From Janthinobacterium sp. (GTDB lineage Bacteria > Pseudomonadota > Gammaproteobacteria > Burkholderiales > Burkholderiaceae_D), in contig PKWL01000025.1 in NCBI GenBank assembly GCA_003133225.1, positions 1 through 64,000 of the forward strand: a stretch of DNA of 64,000 nt, in the 5' to 3' direction. Below the pieces are notes generated by a model. It had not been told where the DNA came from. It worked only from the letters and a program-made list of their open reading frames with translations, and did not search any database. The position numbers and the translations under genes were made by a program. Below, piece by piece: positions 1 through 9,981 of this stretch. Position 1 is the stretch's first letter; every line of letters begins with the position of its first letter.

Positions 1-18
1 TTGACACCGGGGCCCACC

Positions 19-406
19 TTAGATTACCAGGGGAATTAACGCCAGCGCCGGGATATTGCGGATCATCTGCAAGGTTGTGTCGAGCAGCGTTTCGGCGTAC
101 TTGAAGGAACCGGTCAGCAGGCCCAGCGCCAGTCCCAGACCGGCGCCGACAATAAAGCCGGAAATCGCGCGCCACAGGCTAATTTGCAGATGAATCCACA
201 ATTGACCCGACGCCGCCAGCGTCCAAAATGCTTGTCCGACGGCCCAGGGCGCGGGCAGGATCCGGCTCGACAGCCAGCCCGTCTGGGCGGCCACCTGCCA
301 CGCCACGATTAGCACCGCAGGCAGGGCCCACGGCGCAAACCAGGATGGCCGGAGGGCGTCGCGTGTCACCTTGCGCCGCCTGCTGCTGCAAGAGGGTGCT
401 GGTCAT
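19..406 (-). pseudogene. Truncated sulfonate-type ABC transporter permease (SsuC-like remnant)
   Basis: The minus-strand frame from a GTG at 369 encodes 116 residues typical of the N-terminal half of SsuC/TauC permeases, with a first membrane segment and the run NIPALALIPLVI. A TAA follows exactly where family members continue into ILWFG and the EAA loop, so more than half of the protein (family about 260 aa) is missing. A better start, ATG at 406, lies in another frame and gives MTSTLLQQQAAQ; its ATG overlaps the TGA of an upstream frame, as in a translationally coupled operon. Joining this start to the permease needs a frameshift, so the gene seems damaged at both ends. By family it would import alkanesulfonates through the inner membrane; here it is probably dead. 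The last 18 bases of the window edge do not resemble the family. Confidence 0.6.
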
Positions 407-1053
407 GGCCTCGCCGAAAGGTCTGCGCCTTCGTAGGCGCCGCAAATGAGCGTGCGCGCGGCCGAAGGCAGCGTGGCGTCAGGCCACCGCTTATTGGCAC
501 CAACAGGGGCCTTGAACCCGACGGGCCCAATGAACTGGCGCCCACTAACCATCTGCTCATATTTTCCATTTCTTCGAAGTGAACACTGCGCGGCGCAGAT
601 GAACAAAGTCTAAGGGGCCGGCCCCAAATTTGAAAAGAATTGTTTCGCTCTTCTATATTTGGTTTTTGGATGTTGAGGCGCCCGTCCGGGATAGCGCAGT
701 TTGCATAGGCAAAGACGGGTATCTTCGTGTACCGGCTGGCGCCGGCAGTGCAATACTGACCCATCGACACCCTAAAGAGGCAGAACGCAGTGCTTGGGGT
801 CGGGCCATGCGATTTTCCTCGATGCCGATCAAGCGCACGGTGATTGCCATCCGGGCGATTTGGAAGCGGCGGCGTCTGCCGTGACGCATCATCCGGAAGG
901 CGCTGGTGGCATATCACCGTGCCCGCCATGCAAGCGTGCTTAGACAATGGTATGCAAAAACGTCATATAGAACGATGAAATCCTTCGTTTTATTTGTAAA
1001 CATTCTCCCGTACTCTCATGCTTATGCAGTTCGAACCATGAAAGGGAATACAG
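407..1053. other. Non-coding or degenerate stretch upstream of the sulfate locus
   Basis: I see no convincing gene. A short minus-strand frame (403-606) ends in a TGA overlapping the permease ATG and may be the decayed 3' end of the preceding operon gene, but I cannot match it to SsuD or another family. The last 100 bases are AT-richer and should hold the promoter of the sulfate-binding protein gene. Confidence 0.4.
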
Positions 1054-2061
1054 ATGCCATCAAGAAAAATATTATTCGCAGCAGCTTTTGCCGCACTCGT
1101 CTTGCTGCGACCGGCGCTGGCTGCCGATATTTCATTACTCAATGTGTCGTACGACCCGACCCGGGAACTGTATCAGGACGTCGACGCTGCGTTCGCCAAG
1201 AGTTGGAAAATCAAGACTGGCGACACGGTCAAGATTAAGCAGTCACACGGCGGCTCCGGCAAACAGGGCCGTGCCGTAATCGACGGCCTGGAAGCCGATA
1301 TCGTCACTCTGGCGCTCGCTTACGATATCGACGCCATCGCCGAGCATGCTCTATTGAACAAGGATTGGCAAAAGCGTTTGCCGCACAACAGTTCGCCCTA
1401 CACTTCGACCATCGTATTTCTAGTGCGCAAGGGCAATCCCAAGCACATTAAGGATTGGGACGACCTGATCAAGCCAAGCGTCGCCGTCATTACGCCGAAT
1501 CCGAAAACATCGGGCGGCGCCCGTTGGAATTATCTGGCGGCATGGGGCTATGCTTTGAAGCGGACGGGCGGCAACGAGGCGTCGGCCAGGGAATTTCTCA
1601 AAAAACTGTATAAAAACGTACCAGTGCTCGATTCGGGCGCGCGCGGCGCGACCACCACCTTCGTCGAGCGCGGCATCGGCGACGTCCTGATCGCCTGGGA
1701 AAACGAAGCATTGCTGGCCGTGAAGGAACTGGGACCTGGCAAGGTCGAGGTCGTCGCGCCATCCGTTAGCATCCTGGCCGAACCGCCGGTCGCCGTGGTC
1801 GATAAAGTCGTCGACCGGCACGGTACGCGAAAAGTGGCGGAAGCCTATTTGACCTTCCTGTACACGCCAGAGGCGCAAGAACTGATCGCCAAAAACTACT
1901 ACCGCCCGGCGACTGAACAGGCGGCCAAGAAATACGCATCTCAATTTCCAAATGTAAAATTGTTTACGATTACGCAAGTAGCCGGGGGCTGGAACGCAGC
2001 CCAAAAAACGCACTTTGCGGACGGCGGCCTATTTGACCAGATCTACCAGCCAGCGCAATAG
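1054..2061 (+). CDS. sbp: Sulfate ABC transporter periplasmic binding protein
   Basis: A 335-residue protein of the Sbp/CysP family that captures sulfate (or thiosulfate) in the periplasm and passes it to CysTWA. Residues 1-23 form a Sec signal peptide ending at ALAA. The mature part starts with the family-typical [16 protein letters not shown], followed by [18 protein letters not shown], which contributes to anion binding, and later [16 protein letters not shown]. Length matches the family (about 330 aa). The ATG lies a few bases after a GGGA-type ribosome site. It is the first gene of the plus-strand sulfate locus, with 32 bases to the next gene. The sequence does not distinguish sulfate from thiosulfate preference; Sbp is slightly favoured. 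Confidence 0.93.
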   Translation: MPSRKILFAAAFAALVLLRPALAADISLLNVSYDPTRELYQDVDAAFAKSWKIKTGDTVKIKQSHGGSGKQGRAVIDGLEADIVTLALAYDIDAIAEHALLNKDWQKRLPHNSSPYTSTIVFLVRKGNPKHIKDWDDLIKPSVAVITPNPKTSGGARWNYLAAWGYALKRTGGNEASAREFLKKLYKNVPVLDSGARGATTTFVERGIGDVLIAWENEALLAVKELGPGKVEVVAPSVSILAEPPVAVVDKVVDRHGTRKVAEAYLTFLYTPEAQELIAKNYYRPATEQAAKKYASQFPNVKLFTITQVAGGWNAAQKTHFADGGLFDQIYQPAQ

Positions 2062-2093
2062 CAACGCGACTGACGTCCGATATCAGGAGGACC

Positions 2094-2663
2094 ATGACGG
2101 CTTTGCTCTCTCATTTTCGAATCTTGCTGGTGCCCGGCTTGCATAACAGCGGACCGGATCACTGGCAAAGCCGCTGGCAAAATTTGCATGCCAGGTTCGA
2201 GCGCGTCGAGCAGGAACAGTGGGATGATCCGCAATTGCTGGCGTGGTCGGCGCAACTCGATCGCGTTCGCTCGCGCGACCGGCGCCCAACACTGTTCGTG
2301 GCCCATAGTTTTGGCTGCTTGACGACGGTCCACAGCGCCGCTCGCGACGCCGAAAACGTGGCGGGTTTGCTGCTGGTGGCGCCGGCCGATCCGGATAAGT
2401 TCGGTGTGGCCGGCAGCTTGCCGCAGGCGGCGCTGCCTTTTCCGTCGATCATGATAGGTAGCAGCGACGATCCATGGATGGGCGCGTCGTGCGCAGCGCT
2501 GTGGAGCCGCCGTTGGGGCAGTCAATTTGTCGAGGCCGGCGCTCTTGGCCATATCAATGCCGAATCGCAGTTGGGCGACTGGCCGTTTGGCTACACGCGC
2601 TTGTTGGCGCTGGCCGCGATGGCGACCCATCAGCAGCGCCCGAGGGCGGCTGCCGGCGGCTGA
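2094..2663 (+). CDS. RBBP9/YdeN-family alpha/beta hydrolase
   Basis: A 189-residue protein of the RBBP9/YdeN serine hydrolase family. It opens with the beta strand and oxyanion region ILLVPGLHNSGPDHWQ, has the nucleophile elbow AHSFG (Ser at about 66), and near the C-terminus GHINAES, which supplies the catalytic His; the acidic residue is probably in SSDDPW. An exceptionally good ribosome site, AGGAGG, lies 5 bases before the ATG, supporting translation as part of the sulfate operon. The substrate is unknown and no direct role in sulfate uptake is established; the position between the binding protein and the permease genes suggests co-expression. A cytoplasmic location is likely since there is no signal peptide. 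Confidence 0.85.
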   Translation: MTALLSHFRILLVPGLHNSGPDHWQSRWQNLHARFERVEQEQWDDPQLLAWSAQLDRVRSRDRRPTLFVAHSFGCLTTVHSAARDAENVAGLLLVAPADPDKFGVAGSLPQAALPFPSIMIGSSDDPWMGASCAALWSRRWGSQFVEAGALGHINAESQLGDWPFGYTRLLALAAMATHQQRPRAAAGG

Positions 2664-2827
2664 TTTTTTTAAGCACTCTTGCAACGGCAACCGACCCCGG
2701 GGGCCGGCCCAAACGGATGTTGAAAAAGGGAAGAGGCCACCCACGCGCGGGGAGCACCTGCTACGCGGGCGACTTTTTGCGCCCGCCAGCGCCGAGCGCG
2801 ACTAGCGAATTTTCATCTAAGCAAATG

Positions 2828-2840
2828 ACTAATGGTTAGT
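2828..2840. promoter_or_regulatory. Short palindrome upstream of cysT
   Basis: A perfect inverted repeat ACTAA-TGG-TTAGT lies 68 bases before the cysT start within an AT-rich leader. Its position and symmetry would suit a regulator site, for instance for the CysB-type protein encoded downstream, but it does not carry a consensus I can name. Confidence 0.3.
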
Positions 2841-2907
2841 TTGTTTTAACATTTTGAAATGCGATTATCCGCTCTCGTTAGTCGCAAAAAGAATAAGAGG
2901 AATTTGC

Positions 2908-3768
2908 ATGTCTGTTGCCGCGCTGCCCGTTCCGAACAAAACGCAGGGGGCGCCATTTCGGGTCATGCCAGGCTTCAAGCTGTCGCTGGGTTTCACTCTT
3001 TTTTACCTCGCGCTCATTGTCTTGATCCCCCTGTCAGCCGTCTTCCTAAAGACCTTCACCATGACTTGGCCCGCCTTCTGGAGCGCAGTGACGTCCGCGC
3101 GCGTCATGGCATCGTACCGCTTGAGCTTTGGCGCTTCGCTGATCGCCGCCGCCATCAACGTCGTGTTCGGCGCCATCGTGGCGTGGGTGCTGGTGCGCTA
3201 CACCTTTCCCGGCAAGCGCATCGTCGATGCCTTGGTCGACTTGCCGTTTGCCTTGCCGACCGCCGTCGCCGGCATCACGCTAACGGCCCTGTATTCGACC
3301 AACGGTTGGTTTGGGCAATACCTGGAAGCGATCGGCTTGAAGGTCGCCTTCACGCCATTGGGGATCGTAGTCGCTTTGACCTTCATCGGTTTGCCGTTTG
3401 TCGTGCGCACCGTGCAGCCGGTGTTGGAGGACGCCGAGCGCGAACTGGAAGAGGCTGCGGCCAGTCTGGGGGCGACTTCGCTGCAGACCTTCGTGCGCGT
3501 GCTGTTCCCGACTATTTTGCCGGCGCTGGTGACGGGTTTCACGCTCGCCTTTGCGCGTGCCACGGGTGAATATGGTTCCGTCATTTTTATTGCCGGCAAC
3601 ATGCCGATGGTGTCGGAAATTACGCCGCTGTTCATCATCACCAAACTAGAACAGTATGACTACGCGGGCGCTACCGCGATTGCCGTCGTCATGCTGGTGG
3701 CATCGTTCCTACTGCTGCTGACGATTAACCTATTGCAAGTGTGGACGCGCAGAAAGTCGGGCAAGTGA
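2908..3768 (+). CDS. cysT: Sulfate/thiosulfate ABC transporter permease CysT
   Basis: A 286-residue inner-membrane permease, one half of the transmembrane channel of the sulfate importer. It has about six hydrophobic segments, begins with the [17 protein letters not shown] segment characteristic of CysT, and carries the EAA-loop motif [21 protein letters not shown], the contact site for CysA. I chose ATG 2908, preceded by AAGAGGAA, rather than an ATG 54 bases upstream, because it has the good ribosome site and gives the family's usual N-terminus. Its stop overlaps the start of cysW (GTGA), implying coupling. The long gap before it (over 200 bases after the hydrolase) may hold its own promoter. 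Confidence 0.94.
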   Translation: MSVAALPVPNKTQGAPFRVMPGFKLSLGFTLFYLALIVLIPLSAVFLKTFTMTWPAFWSAVTSARVMASYRLSFGASLIAAAINVVFGAIVAWVLVRYTFPGKRIVDALVDLPFALPTAVAGITLTALYSTNGWFGQYLEAIGLKVAFTPLGIVVALTFIGLPFVVRTVQPVLEDAERELEEAAASLGATSLQTFVRVLFPTILPALVTGFTLAFARATGEYGSVIFIAGNMPMVSEITPLFIITKLEQYDYAGATAIAVVMLVASFLLLLTINLLQVWTRRKSGK

Positions 3769-4676
3769 GCGCGATACCTACTGTGCCGGGCGGCGTGCAA
3801 CGCGCCCAGTTGCCATCCCAACGCGCCGCGTTGGAACCGCTATGGGTGCAAACCGTCCTCATTGCCGTCGCCCTCACTTTCCTCACCTTGTTCCTGTTCA
3901 TGCCGCTCGCCACGGTGTTTGCCGAGGCGTTCAAAAAAGGCTGGCAGGCATACCTGGCGGCCATCGTCGATCCCGATGCGCTTGCGGCCATCGAGCTCAC
4001 TGTCATCACGGCGGGCATCGCGGTCCCGCTCAATTTGGTGTTTGGCGTGAGCGCCGCCTGGTGCATCGCCAAATTCGATTTCCGCGGCAAGAGCGTGCTG
4101 CTCACTCTGATCGACCTTCCCTTTTCCGTCTCGCCCGTGATTTCCGGCTTGATTTATGTGTTGATCTTTGGCGCCCAGGGCTGGTGCGGGCCTTGGTTGC
4201 GGGAACACGACATCAAGATCTTGTTCGCCGTTCCCGGCATCGTGCTCGCGACCATTTTCGTCACTTTTCCGTTCGTCGCGCGCGAGCTAATTCCCCTGAT
4301 GCAGGCACAGGGCAATGAAGAAGAAGAGGCCGCCCTCGTGCTCGGCGCCTCCGGCTGGGACACTTTTCGCCGCGTCACTTTGCCCAACATTAAATGGGGC
4401 CTGTTGTATGGCGTGATTTTGTGTAACGCGCGCGCCATGGGCGAATTTGGCGCCGTCTCGGTGGTGTCGGGCCATATCCGCGGCGAAACCAACACCATTC
4501 CGTTGCAGGTGGAAATTCTTTACAACGAATACAACTTTGCGGCCGCGTTCGCCGTGGCCTCGCTCCTCGCTTTGCTCGCTTTGGTGACGCTGGCCTTGAA
4601 ATCCCTGATCGAATGGCGTTTGCAGGAAAGCGGCGCCGACACGACGGCAACCCGTTTCCAGGAGCATCTTGCATGA
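3765..4676 (+). CDS. cysW: Sulfate/thiosulfate ABC transporter permease CysW
   Basis: A 303-residue inner-membrane permease, partner of CysT. Six hydrophobic segments are visible, with family signatures [22 protein letters not shown] and the EAA-loop [22 protein letters not shown], plus the CysW C-terminal [17 protein letters not shown] chose GTG 3765, which overlaps the cysT stop by four bases; an in-frame GTG at 3741 would add eight residues and cannot be excluded. The gene ends in ATGA shared with cysA, so cysT, cysW and cysA are translationally coupled. Confidence 0.93.
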   Translation: MSAIPTVPGGVQRAQLPSQRAALEPLWVQTVLIAVALTFLTLFLFMPLATVFAEAFKKGWQAYLAAIVDPDALAAIELTVITAGIAVPLNLVFGVSAAWCIAKFDFRGKSVLLTLIDLPFSVSPVISGLIYVLIFGAQGWCGPWLREHDIKILFAVPGIVLATIFVTFPFVARELIPLMQAQGNEEEEAALVLGASGWDTFRRVTLPNIKWGLLYGVILCNARAMGEFGAVSVVSGHIRGETNTIPLQVEILYNEYNFAAAFAVASLLALLALVTLALKSLIEWRLQESGADTTATRFQEHLA

Positions 4677-5743
4677 CGATCGAAGTTAGAAACATCCACA
4701 AGCGCTTCGGCGATTTTGTCGCCTTGGACGACGTGTCGCTCGCCTTTCCGGCCGGCGGCCTAACTGCGCTGCTGGGACCGTCCGGCTGCGGCAAGACGAC
4801 CCTGCTGCGCTGCATCGCCGGCCTCGAGCATCCGGACGCGGGTCAGGTCTTGCTTGATGGAAAGGACGCAGCGGCGCGCCACGTGCGCGAGCGCCAGGTC
4901 GGTTTCGTGTTTCAGCACTATGCCTTATTTAAGCACATGACCGTGTTTGAAAATGTCGCTTTCGGTTTGCGCGTGAAAGCGCGTGCCGAGCGCCCGTCCC
5001 AAGAGCAGATCCGGCGCAAAGTGCACGACTTGCTGCAACTCGTACAGCTCGACTGGCTGGCCGAGCACTATCCGCCGCAACTGTCGGGCGGGCAGCGCCA
5101 GCGCATCGCCTTGGCGCGCGCGCTGGCCGTGGAGCCCCGCGTTTTGCTGCTCGATGAACCATTCGGCGCCCTCGATGCCAAGGTGCGTAAAGAATTGCGG
5201 CGCTGGCTGCGCCGATTGCATGACGACTTGCATGTCACCAGCATTTTCGTCACCCACGATCAGGAGGAAGCGCTGGAAGTGGCCGATCAAGTGGTCCTGA
5301 TGAACCAGGGCCGAATCGAACAGATCGGCGCACCCGACCAGGTCTACAACCATCCCGCATCCGCATTTGTCTACGGCTTTCTCGGCAACGTCAATTTATT
5401 TCATGGCCGCGTGCACGAAGGCGTGATGGCCACCGGTGACGCTTTTTTTCCAGCGCCCGACCATGCTGGAGTGCAAGACAGCCAGGGCGTCGCCTATGTC
5501 CGCCCGCACGACTTGGAAATTGACCGCTATACGCCAGGCGCCACCGGCATCATGGTCAAGCTGAACCGCGCCCATGCCATAGGCCCCTTGGCCCAGCTTG
5601 ACTTGGAGCGCACCGACAATCAGGAAATGATCGAGGCCGTCATGCCCAACGAGCGTTTCGCCCTGTTGCAGCTAAAGGAAGGCGAGACCCTGGTGGTGCG
5701 CCCCAAACGCGTGCATGTGTTCGTTGATCCCGCGCCCCGCTAA
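4673..5743 (+). CDS. cysA: Sulfate/thiosulfate ABC transporter ATP-binding protein CysA
   Basis: A 356-residue ATPase that powers sulfate import on the cytoplasmic face of CysT/CysW. Visible motifs: Walker [10 protein letters not shown] (residues 35-43), Q-loop VFQHYALF, signature [15 protein letters not shown], Walker [13 protein letters not shown] and switch His in FVTHDQEEA. The C-terminal third is the TOBE-like regulatory domain usual for CysA (YVRPHDLEI). The start ATG 4673 overlaps the cysW stop; a longer in-frame ATG at 4613 lies inside cysW and is unlikely. Length and motif order are standard for the family. Confidence 0.95.
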   Translation: MTIEVRNIHKRFGDFVALDDVSLAFPAGGLTALLGPSGCGKTTLLRCIAGLEHPDAGQVLLDGKDAAARHVRERQVGFVFQHYALFKHMTVFENVAFGLRVKARAERPSQEQIRRKVHDLLQLVQLDWLAEHYPPQLSGGQRQRIALARALAVEPRVLLLDEPFGALDAKVRKELRRWLRRLHDDLHVTSIFVTHDQEEALEVADQVVLMNQGRIEQIGAPDQVYNHPASAFVYGFLGNVNLFHGRVHEGVMATGDAFFPAPDHAGVQDSQGVAYVRPHDLEIDRYTPGATGIMVKLNRAHAIGPLAQLDLERTDNQEMIEAVMPNERFALLQLKEGETLVVRPKRVHVFVDPAPR

Positions 5744-5777
5744 CGGCATCACCCCATATCACCCCATTGGAGTTGAC

Positions 5778-6725
5778 ATGAATTTTCAGCAATTACGTTC
5801 GATCCGCGAAGCGGCGCGCCGCGGCTATAACCTGACCGAAGTGGCGAATGCGCTATTCACCTCGCAGCCCGGCGTGAGCCGGCAAATCCGCGAACTCGAA
5901 GAGGAGCTTGGCGTCGTCATTTTCGAGCGCAACGGCAAACGCCTGACCGGATTGACGGAGCCGGGCAAGGGCATCTTGACCATCGTCGAGCGGCTGCTGA
6001 TCGAAGCGGAAAATCTGCAACGAGCCAGCCTCGAGTATACCGGCCTGACCAGCGGGACCCTGACAGTGGCCGCCACCCATACCCAGGCCCGCTACGCCTT
6101 GCCGAAAGTGGTGCTGGGGTTTCGCGCCGCCTTTCCCGACGTGCGCATCGCGCTCCAGCAAAGCGCGCCCGAGCATATCGCCGAATGGGTTCTGTCTGGC
6201 AAGACCGATATCGGCATTGCTACCGAAGGCTTGAGCCAGTTTCCCGACCTGGTCTCGTTTCCATGCTACCGCTGGACCCATCTGATTGTGGTGCCGGACG
6301 GCCATCCGCTTCTGGGCCGCTCCCCGGTCCGGCTGGAAGACTTGGCGGAATTTCCGCTTATCACCTACGATGTCGGATTTACCGGGCGCGGCCATATCGA
6401 CGCCGCTTTCGCCAAGGCCGGCATCAAAACGGACATCGTGCTAACGGCGATGGATTCCGACGTCATCAAGCAATATGTCGCGCTCGGACTGGGGGTGGGC
6501 TTGGTGGCGTCGATGGCCTTCGACCATGGCCGAGACAAAGGACTACGCGCGGTGGAGGCGTCGCATTTGTTCGCCGTCAACACGACCCGGCTGGCGGTGC
6601 GCCGCGGCGCGTTTTTGCGCTCTTACGCCTACGAATTCATCCACCTGTTAGCGCCTGATCTGACGCGCGCAGAGATTGACCGCGCCATGGCCGGCGAACC
6701 CGCCATAGCCGGCGAGTCCGCCTAA
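5778..6725 (+). CDS. cysB: LysR-type transcriptional regulator, CysB/Cbl family
   Basis: A 315-residue LysR-type activator. Residues 1-60 form the winged helix-turn-helix, starting MNFQQLRSIREAARRGYNLTE and continuing LFTSQPGVSRQIRELEEELG, the CysB/Cbl hallmark; residues 90-300 form the co-inducer domain (TLTVAATHTQARYALP, the loop that binds N-acetylserine, sulfate or APS in relatives). In the family it activates sulfate or sulfonate assimilation genes under sulfur limitation. It lies 34 bases after cysA on the same strand and is probably co-transcribed, so the locus carries its own regulator. ATG 5778 gives the standard N-terminus. CysB and Cbl cannot be told apart safely from sequence alone. 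Confidence 0.9.
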   Translation: MNFQQLRSIREAARRGYNLTEVANALFTSQPGVSRQIRELEEELGVVIFERNGKRLTGLTEPGKGILTIVERLLIEAENLQRASLEYTGLTSGTLTVAATHTQARYALPKVVLGFRAAFPDVRIALQQSAPEHIAEWVLSGKTDIGIATEGLSQFPDLVSFPCYRWTHLIVVPDGHPLLGRSPVRLEDLAEFPLITYDVGFTGRGHIDAAFAKAGIKTDIVLTAMDSDVIKQYVALGLGVGLVASMAFDHGRDKGLRAVEASHLFAVNTTRLAVRRGAFLRSYAYEFIHLLAPDLTRAEIDRAMAGEPAIAGESA

Positions 6726-6751
6726 GCCGGTGGAGACAATTGCATACAGCG

Positions 6752-6776
6752 CCCCGCGCGACTCTGAAGCGCGGGG
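6752..6776 (+). terminator. GC-rich hairpin after the sulfate locus
   Basis: A perfect 8-bp stem CCCCGCGC / GCGCGGGG with a 9-base loop begins 26 bases after the regulator gene's stop. There is no run of T after it, so it may stop transcription only weakly or protect the mRNA 3' end. Confidence 0.45.
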
Positions 6777-6916
6777 GAACAAATTTAGGCTGCCCCAAAC
6801 TAAGCAACTAACGGGGCAGCAACTAACGCGACGCGGGCCGGAAGCAGGCTGCGCGTCAGCTTGCAGCACGGGCCGGAACCAAATTTACCTGAATAATTAA
6901 CTTAAGGATTAGCTAC

Positions 6917-7693
6917 ATGCCAGCCTTCAATGCGGAGCGCGTTCTCAGCGTGCACCACTGGAACGATACCCTGTTCAGCTTCAAGACCACCCGCGATCCC
7001 GCCCTGCGGTTCCACAACGGCCATTTCGTCATGATAGGCCTCGAAGTGAACGGAAAACCGCTCATGCGCGCCTACAGCATCGCTAGCGCGAACCATGAAG
7101 AATACTTGGAATTTTTGAGCATCAAGGTCCAGCATGGGCCCTTGACCTCGCGCCTGCAGCATTTGAAGGAAGGCGATACGCTGTTGGTGAGCCGCAAACC
7201 GGTCGGGACCCTGGTGATTGACGACCTGTTGCCGGGGAAAAACCTGTATCTGCTGAGCACAGGAACCGGCTTGGCACCATTCATGAGCATTATCAAGGAT
7301 CCGCACGTGTATGAGCGTTTTGAAAAGGTCATTTTGGTGCATGGCGTGCGCCACGTCAGCGAGTTCGCGTACCAGGACTTCATTAGCGAAGACTTGCACG
7401 AGCATGAATATCTGGGTGAAATGATCCGCGAAAAACTCATCTATTATCCTACTGCGACGCGCGAAATGTTCCGCAATCAGGGCCGTTTGACCGATCTGAT
7501 CCAAAGCGGGAAACTGTTTTCCGATATCGGCCTGCCACCGTTCCATCCAGAGATTGATCGCGTCATGCTGTGCGGCAGTCCGCACATGTTGAAGGACACG
7601 GTCCATTTGTTGCACGAACGAGGCTTTAGCGCATCGCTGCATTCCGGTCAGCCTGGCCATTATGTGATTGAACGTGCGTTCGTCGAAAAGTGA
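6917..7693 (+). CDS. fpr: Ferredoxin--NADP(+) reductase
   Basis: A 258-residue bacterial FNR of subclass I. The FAD site is RAYSIAS (residues 51-57), followed by GPLTSRLQ; the NADP site is STGTGLAPFMSII (residues 114-126), and VMLCGSPHML is the late nucleotide-domain motif. It shuttles electrons between NADPH and ferredoxin or flavodoxin in the cytoplasm, supporting Fe-S assembly, oxidative stress defence and reductive assimilation. ATG 6917 follows AAGGA by 9 bases. It is separated from the sulfate locus by a hairpin and about 190 bases, so it is likely a single-gene unit. It could also serve the ferredoxins encoded at 20-23 kb, but that is inference. Confidence 0.94.
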   Translation: MPAFNAERVLSVHHWNDTLFSFKTTRDPALRFHNGHFVMIGLEVNGKPLMRAYSIASANHEEYLEFLSIKVQHGPLTSRLQHLKEGDTLLVSRKPVGTLVIDDLLPGKNLYLLSTGTGLAPFMSIIKDPHVYERFEKVILVHGVRHVSEFAYQDFISEDLHEHEYLGEMIREKLIYYPTATREMFRNQGRLTDLIQSGKLFSDIGLPPFHPEIDRVMLCGSPHMLKDTVHLLHERGFSASLHSGQPGHYVIERAFVEK

Positions 7694-8445
7694 TGCAGTA
7701 GCGCCCGTGGCGACGGCTCGCTCCTGCTAGGTTTCATTGACAGTGTCGCGTTCATCTGCCGCCTGGGCAATATCGCCACATAGAAAAGTCTCGTCTTCAT
7801 CCCCCGCCACCATGAAGGGCGCTCACGCGAGCAGCTAAGCTGGGCGACCGGCCTCAGCCACCCATGCCGCGCGCGCATGGGGGTGACTCTTTCACCGGAG
7901 CTACCGGATCGACTGCTTTGCGCCAGTTGGCCCTCCGGTTTTTTGGGCAAACGATTTTTCCGGCACTAGCCCTAGCGCAGACATGACTCGTCGCAGAACT
8001 TGATCCGGTCCCAGCCGCCATAGGCGTTGCGCCTTAGATCGGGCAGCATCGTCAGAGACCTGGCAAATTTTACTGTGTCATTGGTTTTTGGAAATCCTTG
8101 CCGCTTCGCTCACTTGCGAATACCATACCGGCTGTTCCTAAAGAGATATTTAAAGCTATCCTTGTTTTCACGATGAAATTGGTCGTCAAAAATCGGTCTT
8201 GCGATGGATTGTTGATCGAGTTCATTTGCGATGTATAGGTACAAAAATTTAGCAATGAATAGTTCCAGCGCCTGATGGGTGTTTAATCAAAATAAGCACA
8301 CATGCGCTACTTTGAAAAGAAATCAAGCATCAGTTTTAACCTCCTAGCGCTGAAACCCGTTGACAGTGCAATAACCTTGCCGCAAGGGTAATCGCATGCG
8401 CAACATTTCAACATGACATTACCGCCTGCGTTAGAGAAATTACCC
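7694..8445. other. Intergenic region between fpr and the efflux operon
   Basis: No convincing gene. It contains a GC-rich palindrome CCCATGC-N7-GCATGGG at 7861-7881 and the terminator-like structure described separately. From about 8050 it turns AT-rich and probably carries the efflux operon promoter. Confidence 0.5.
7894..7944 (+). terminator. Possible factor-independent terminator downstream of fpr
   Basis: ACCGGAG (7894-7900) can pair with CTCCGGT (7933-7939), which runs directly into six T residues (7939-7944). The 32-base loop is long, so termination strength is doubtful. Confidence 0.4.
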
Positions 8446-9981
8446 ATGAACGTTCTTTCACTTGCATCATGGCGCGGCCGTGGCATGCAGCGCCTTGCGA
8501 TCTGCGTCGCCGCGGGCGCGCTGTCGGCTTGCGTTAGCATGAGTGGGATTCAATCGAATGCGCACGTCAACGCGCCGGCCGTCACTACTGACGCCACGTC
8601 CTTGCCCGGTGAAGGCGGACTATGGCCGGGAGCGTCCTGGGCTACCGGCATTGGCGGCGCGCCCCTGCAACAGCTCATCGATGAGGCGCTGGCCGGCAAT
8701 CCGGGACTGGTGCTTGCGGCAGCGCGCGTGGCGGCAGCGCGCGCGATGGTGGACGCGGCCGGCGCCGCCTCCAAACCGCAGGTCGGCGCCGGCTTTTCGA
8801 CAACACGCGAGCGTTTTTCGGAAAACAGCATTTATCCGCCGCCTTTCGGCGGTGCGTATGTGACGGATAACGAACTGGCGCTGAACTTGTCCTATGACTT
8901 CGACTTCTGGGGCCGGCACGGCGCCGAGTTACGTTCCGCGTTGTCGCAGAGTAAAGTGGCCGAAGCGGAACATGATGCGGCGCGTCTGCTGTTGGCAACC
9001 ACCGTTGCCAAGGCATGGGTCCAGCTGGCCCGCCAATATGCGCAAGCCGATATGGCCAACCAGCAAGTCGCCTTGCGCGACCGCCTAAACCGCCTGACCC
9101 AACAGCGCTTTTCTGCCGGCCTCGACACTCAAAGCGACAATTTGCAAAGCCTCGTGCAAGTGGCCAACCTGAACGCAGAACGAGCGCAGTGGAACGAGGC
9201 CATCGCATTAACGCGCAACCAACTGGCCGCACTGCTAGGTCAAGGTCCGGATCGGGGCCTGCGTATTTCGCCAGCCTCTTTGCCGACGGATGCCGCCATC
9301 GCCTTGCCTGACCAATTGCCGCTCGGCTTACTGGGGCGGCGCCCCGATATTGTTGCGGCGCGCTGGCAGGTGGAAGCGGCCCAAAGCGACATCAAGGTGG
9401 CGCAGACCGCATTTTATCCCAACGTCAATCTGTCGGCGATGATCGGTCTTTCTAGCCTTAGTTGGAGTAGCTTCCTAAGCCATGGCAGCATGGTCGATGG
9501 CATTGGACCGGCGCTCCACTTGCCGATCTTTGAAGGCGGCGCCTTGCGGGCCCAACTCAAAAACCGGGTTGCCGCATACGATGGCGCGGTGGCGACCTAC
9601 AATCAGGCGCTCACCCAAGCTCTGCATGACGTCGCGGACACGGTCCAGTCGTTACGGGCCGCCGAAATTGAGAAAAATAATCAGCAAACGGCAAGCGATG
9701 CCGCCGAACGGGCCATGCAACTGGCGCGCCAGCGACAACAGGTCGGCACCGTCAACATGCTGCAAGTTGTCGGCGCCGAAATCGCCTATTTGTCGCAACG
9801 CAAGCTGGAAATAGATACCCGCGCCCGCCGCGCCGATCTGCGTATCGGTCTGATTAAAGCGCTGGGCGGTGGCTTTGAGGCCGACGCCGAAGGCTTGTCT
9901 CTAGAGCCAAATCGCAGTGCCGAAGGCCCTAGCAGCACATCACGATCGAACCGCCCACCTCTTGCGAATGCCGCGCCATGA
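8446..9981 (+). CDS. Outer-membrane efflux lipoprotein, NodT/OprM family
   Basis: A 511-residue TolC-like channel protein. The N-terminus is a lipoprotein signal with lipobox LSAC (Cys about 29), so it should be anchored to the outer membrane. Two OEP repeats follow, with the family patterns LVLAAARVAAARA, LSYDFDFWGRHGAELRSA, LAQLIG-like NQLAALLGQGPDRGL and RRPDIVAARWQVEAAQSDI. It forms the exit duct of a tripartite pump together with the adaptor and transporter encoded directly downstream; its stop overlaps the next start (ATGA). I prefer ATG 8446; an in-frame ATG at 8413 would only lengthen the signal region, and one at 8485 would also leave a workable signal. Confidence 0.9.
   Translation: MNVLSLASWRGRGMQRLAICVAAGALSACVSMSGIQSNAHVNAPAVTTDATSLPGEGGLWPGASWATGIGGAPLQQLIDEALAGNPGLVLAAARVAAARAMVDAAGAASKPQVGAGFSTTRERFSENSIYPPPFGGAYVTDNELALNLSYDFDFWGRHGAELRSALSQSKVAEAEHDAARLLLATTVAKAWVQLARQYAQADMANQQVALRDRLNRLTQQRFSAGLDTQSDNLQSLVQVANLNAERAQWNEAIALTRNQLAALLGQGPDRGLRISPASLPTDAAIALPDQLPLGLLGRRPDIVAARWQVEAAQSDIKVAQTAFYPNVNLSAMIGLSSLSWSSFLSHGSMVDGIGPALHLPIFEGGALRAQLKNRVAAYDGAVATYNQALTQALHDVADTVQSLRAAEIEKNNQQTASDAAERAMQLARQRQQVGTVNMLQVVGAEIAYLSQRKLEIDTRARRADLRIGLIKALGGGFEADAEGLSLEPNRSAEGPSSTSRSNRPPLANAAP

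Noticed and set aside
8070-8255. 61-codon minus-strand frame in the AT-rich leader of the efflux operon
   Set aside because: No ribosome site and low-complexity AT-rich composition; lies in the probable promoter region.
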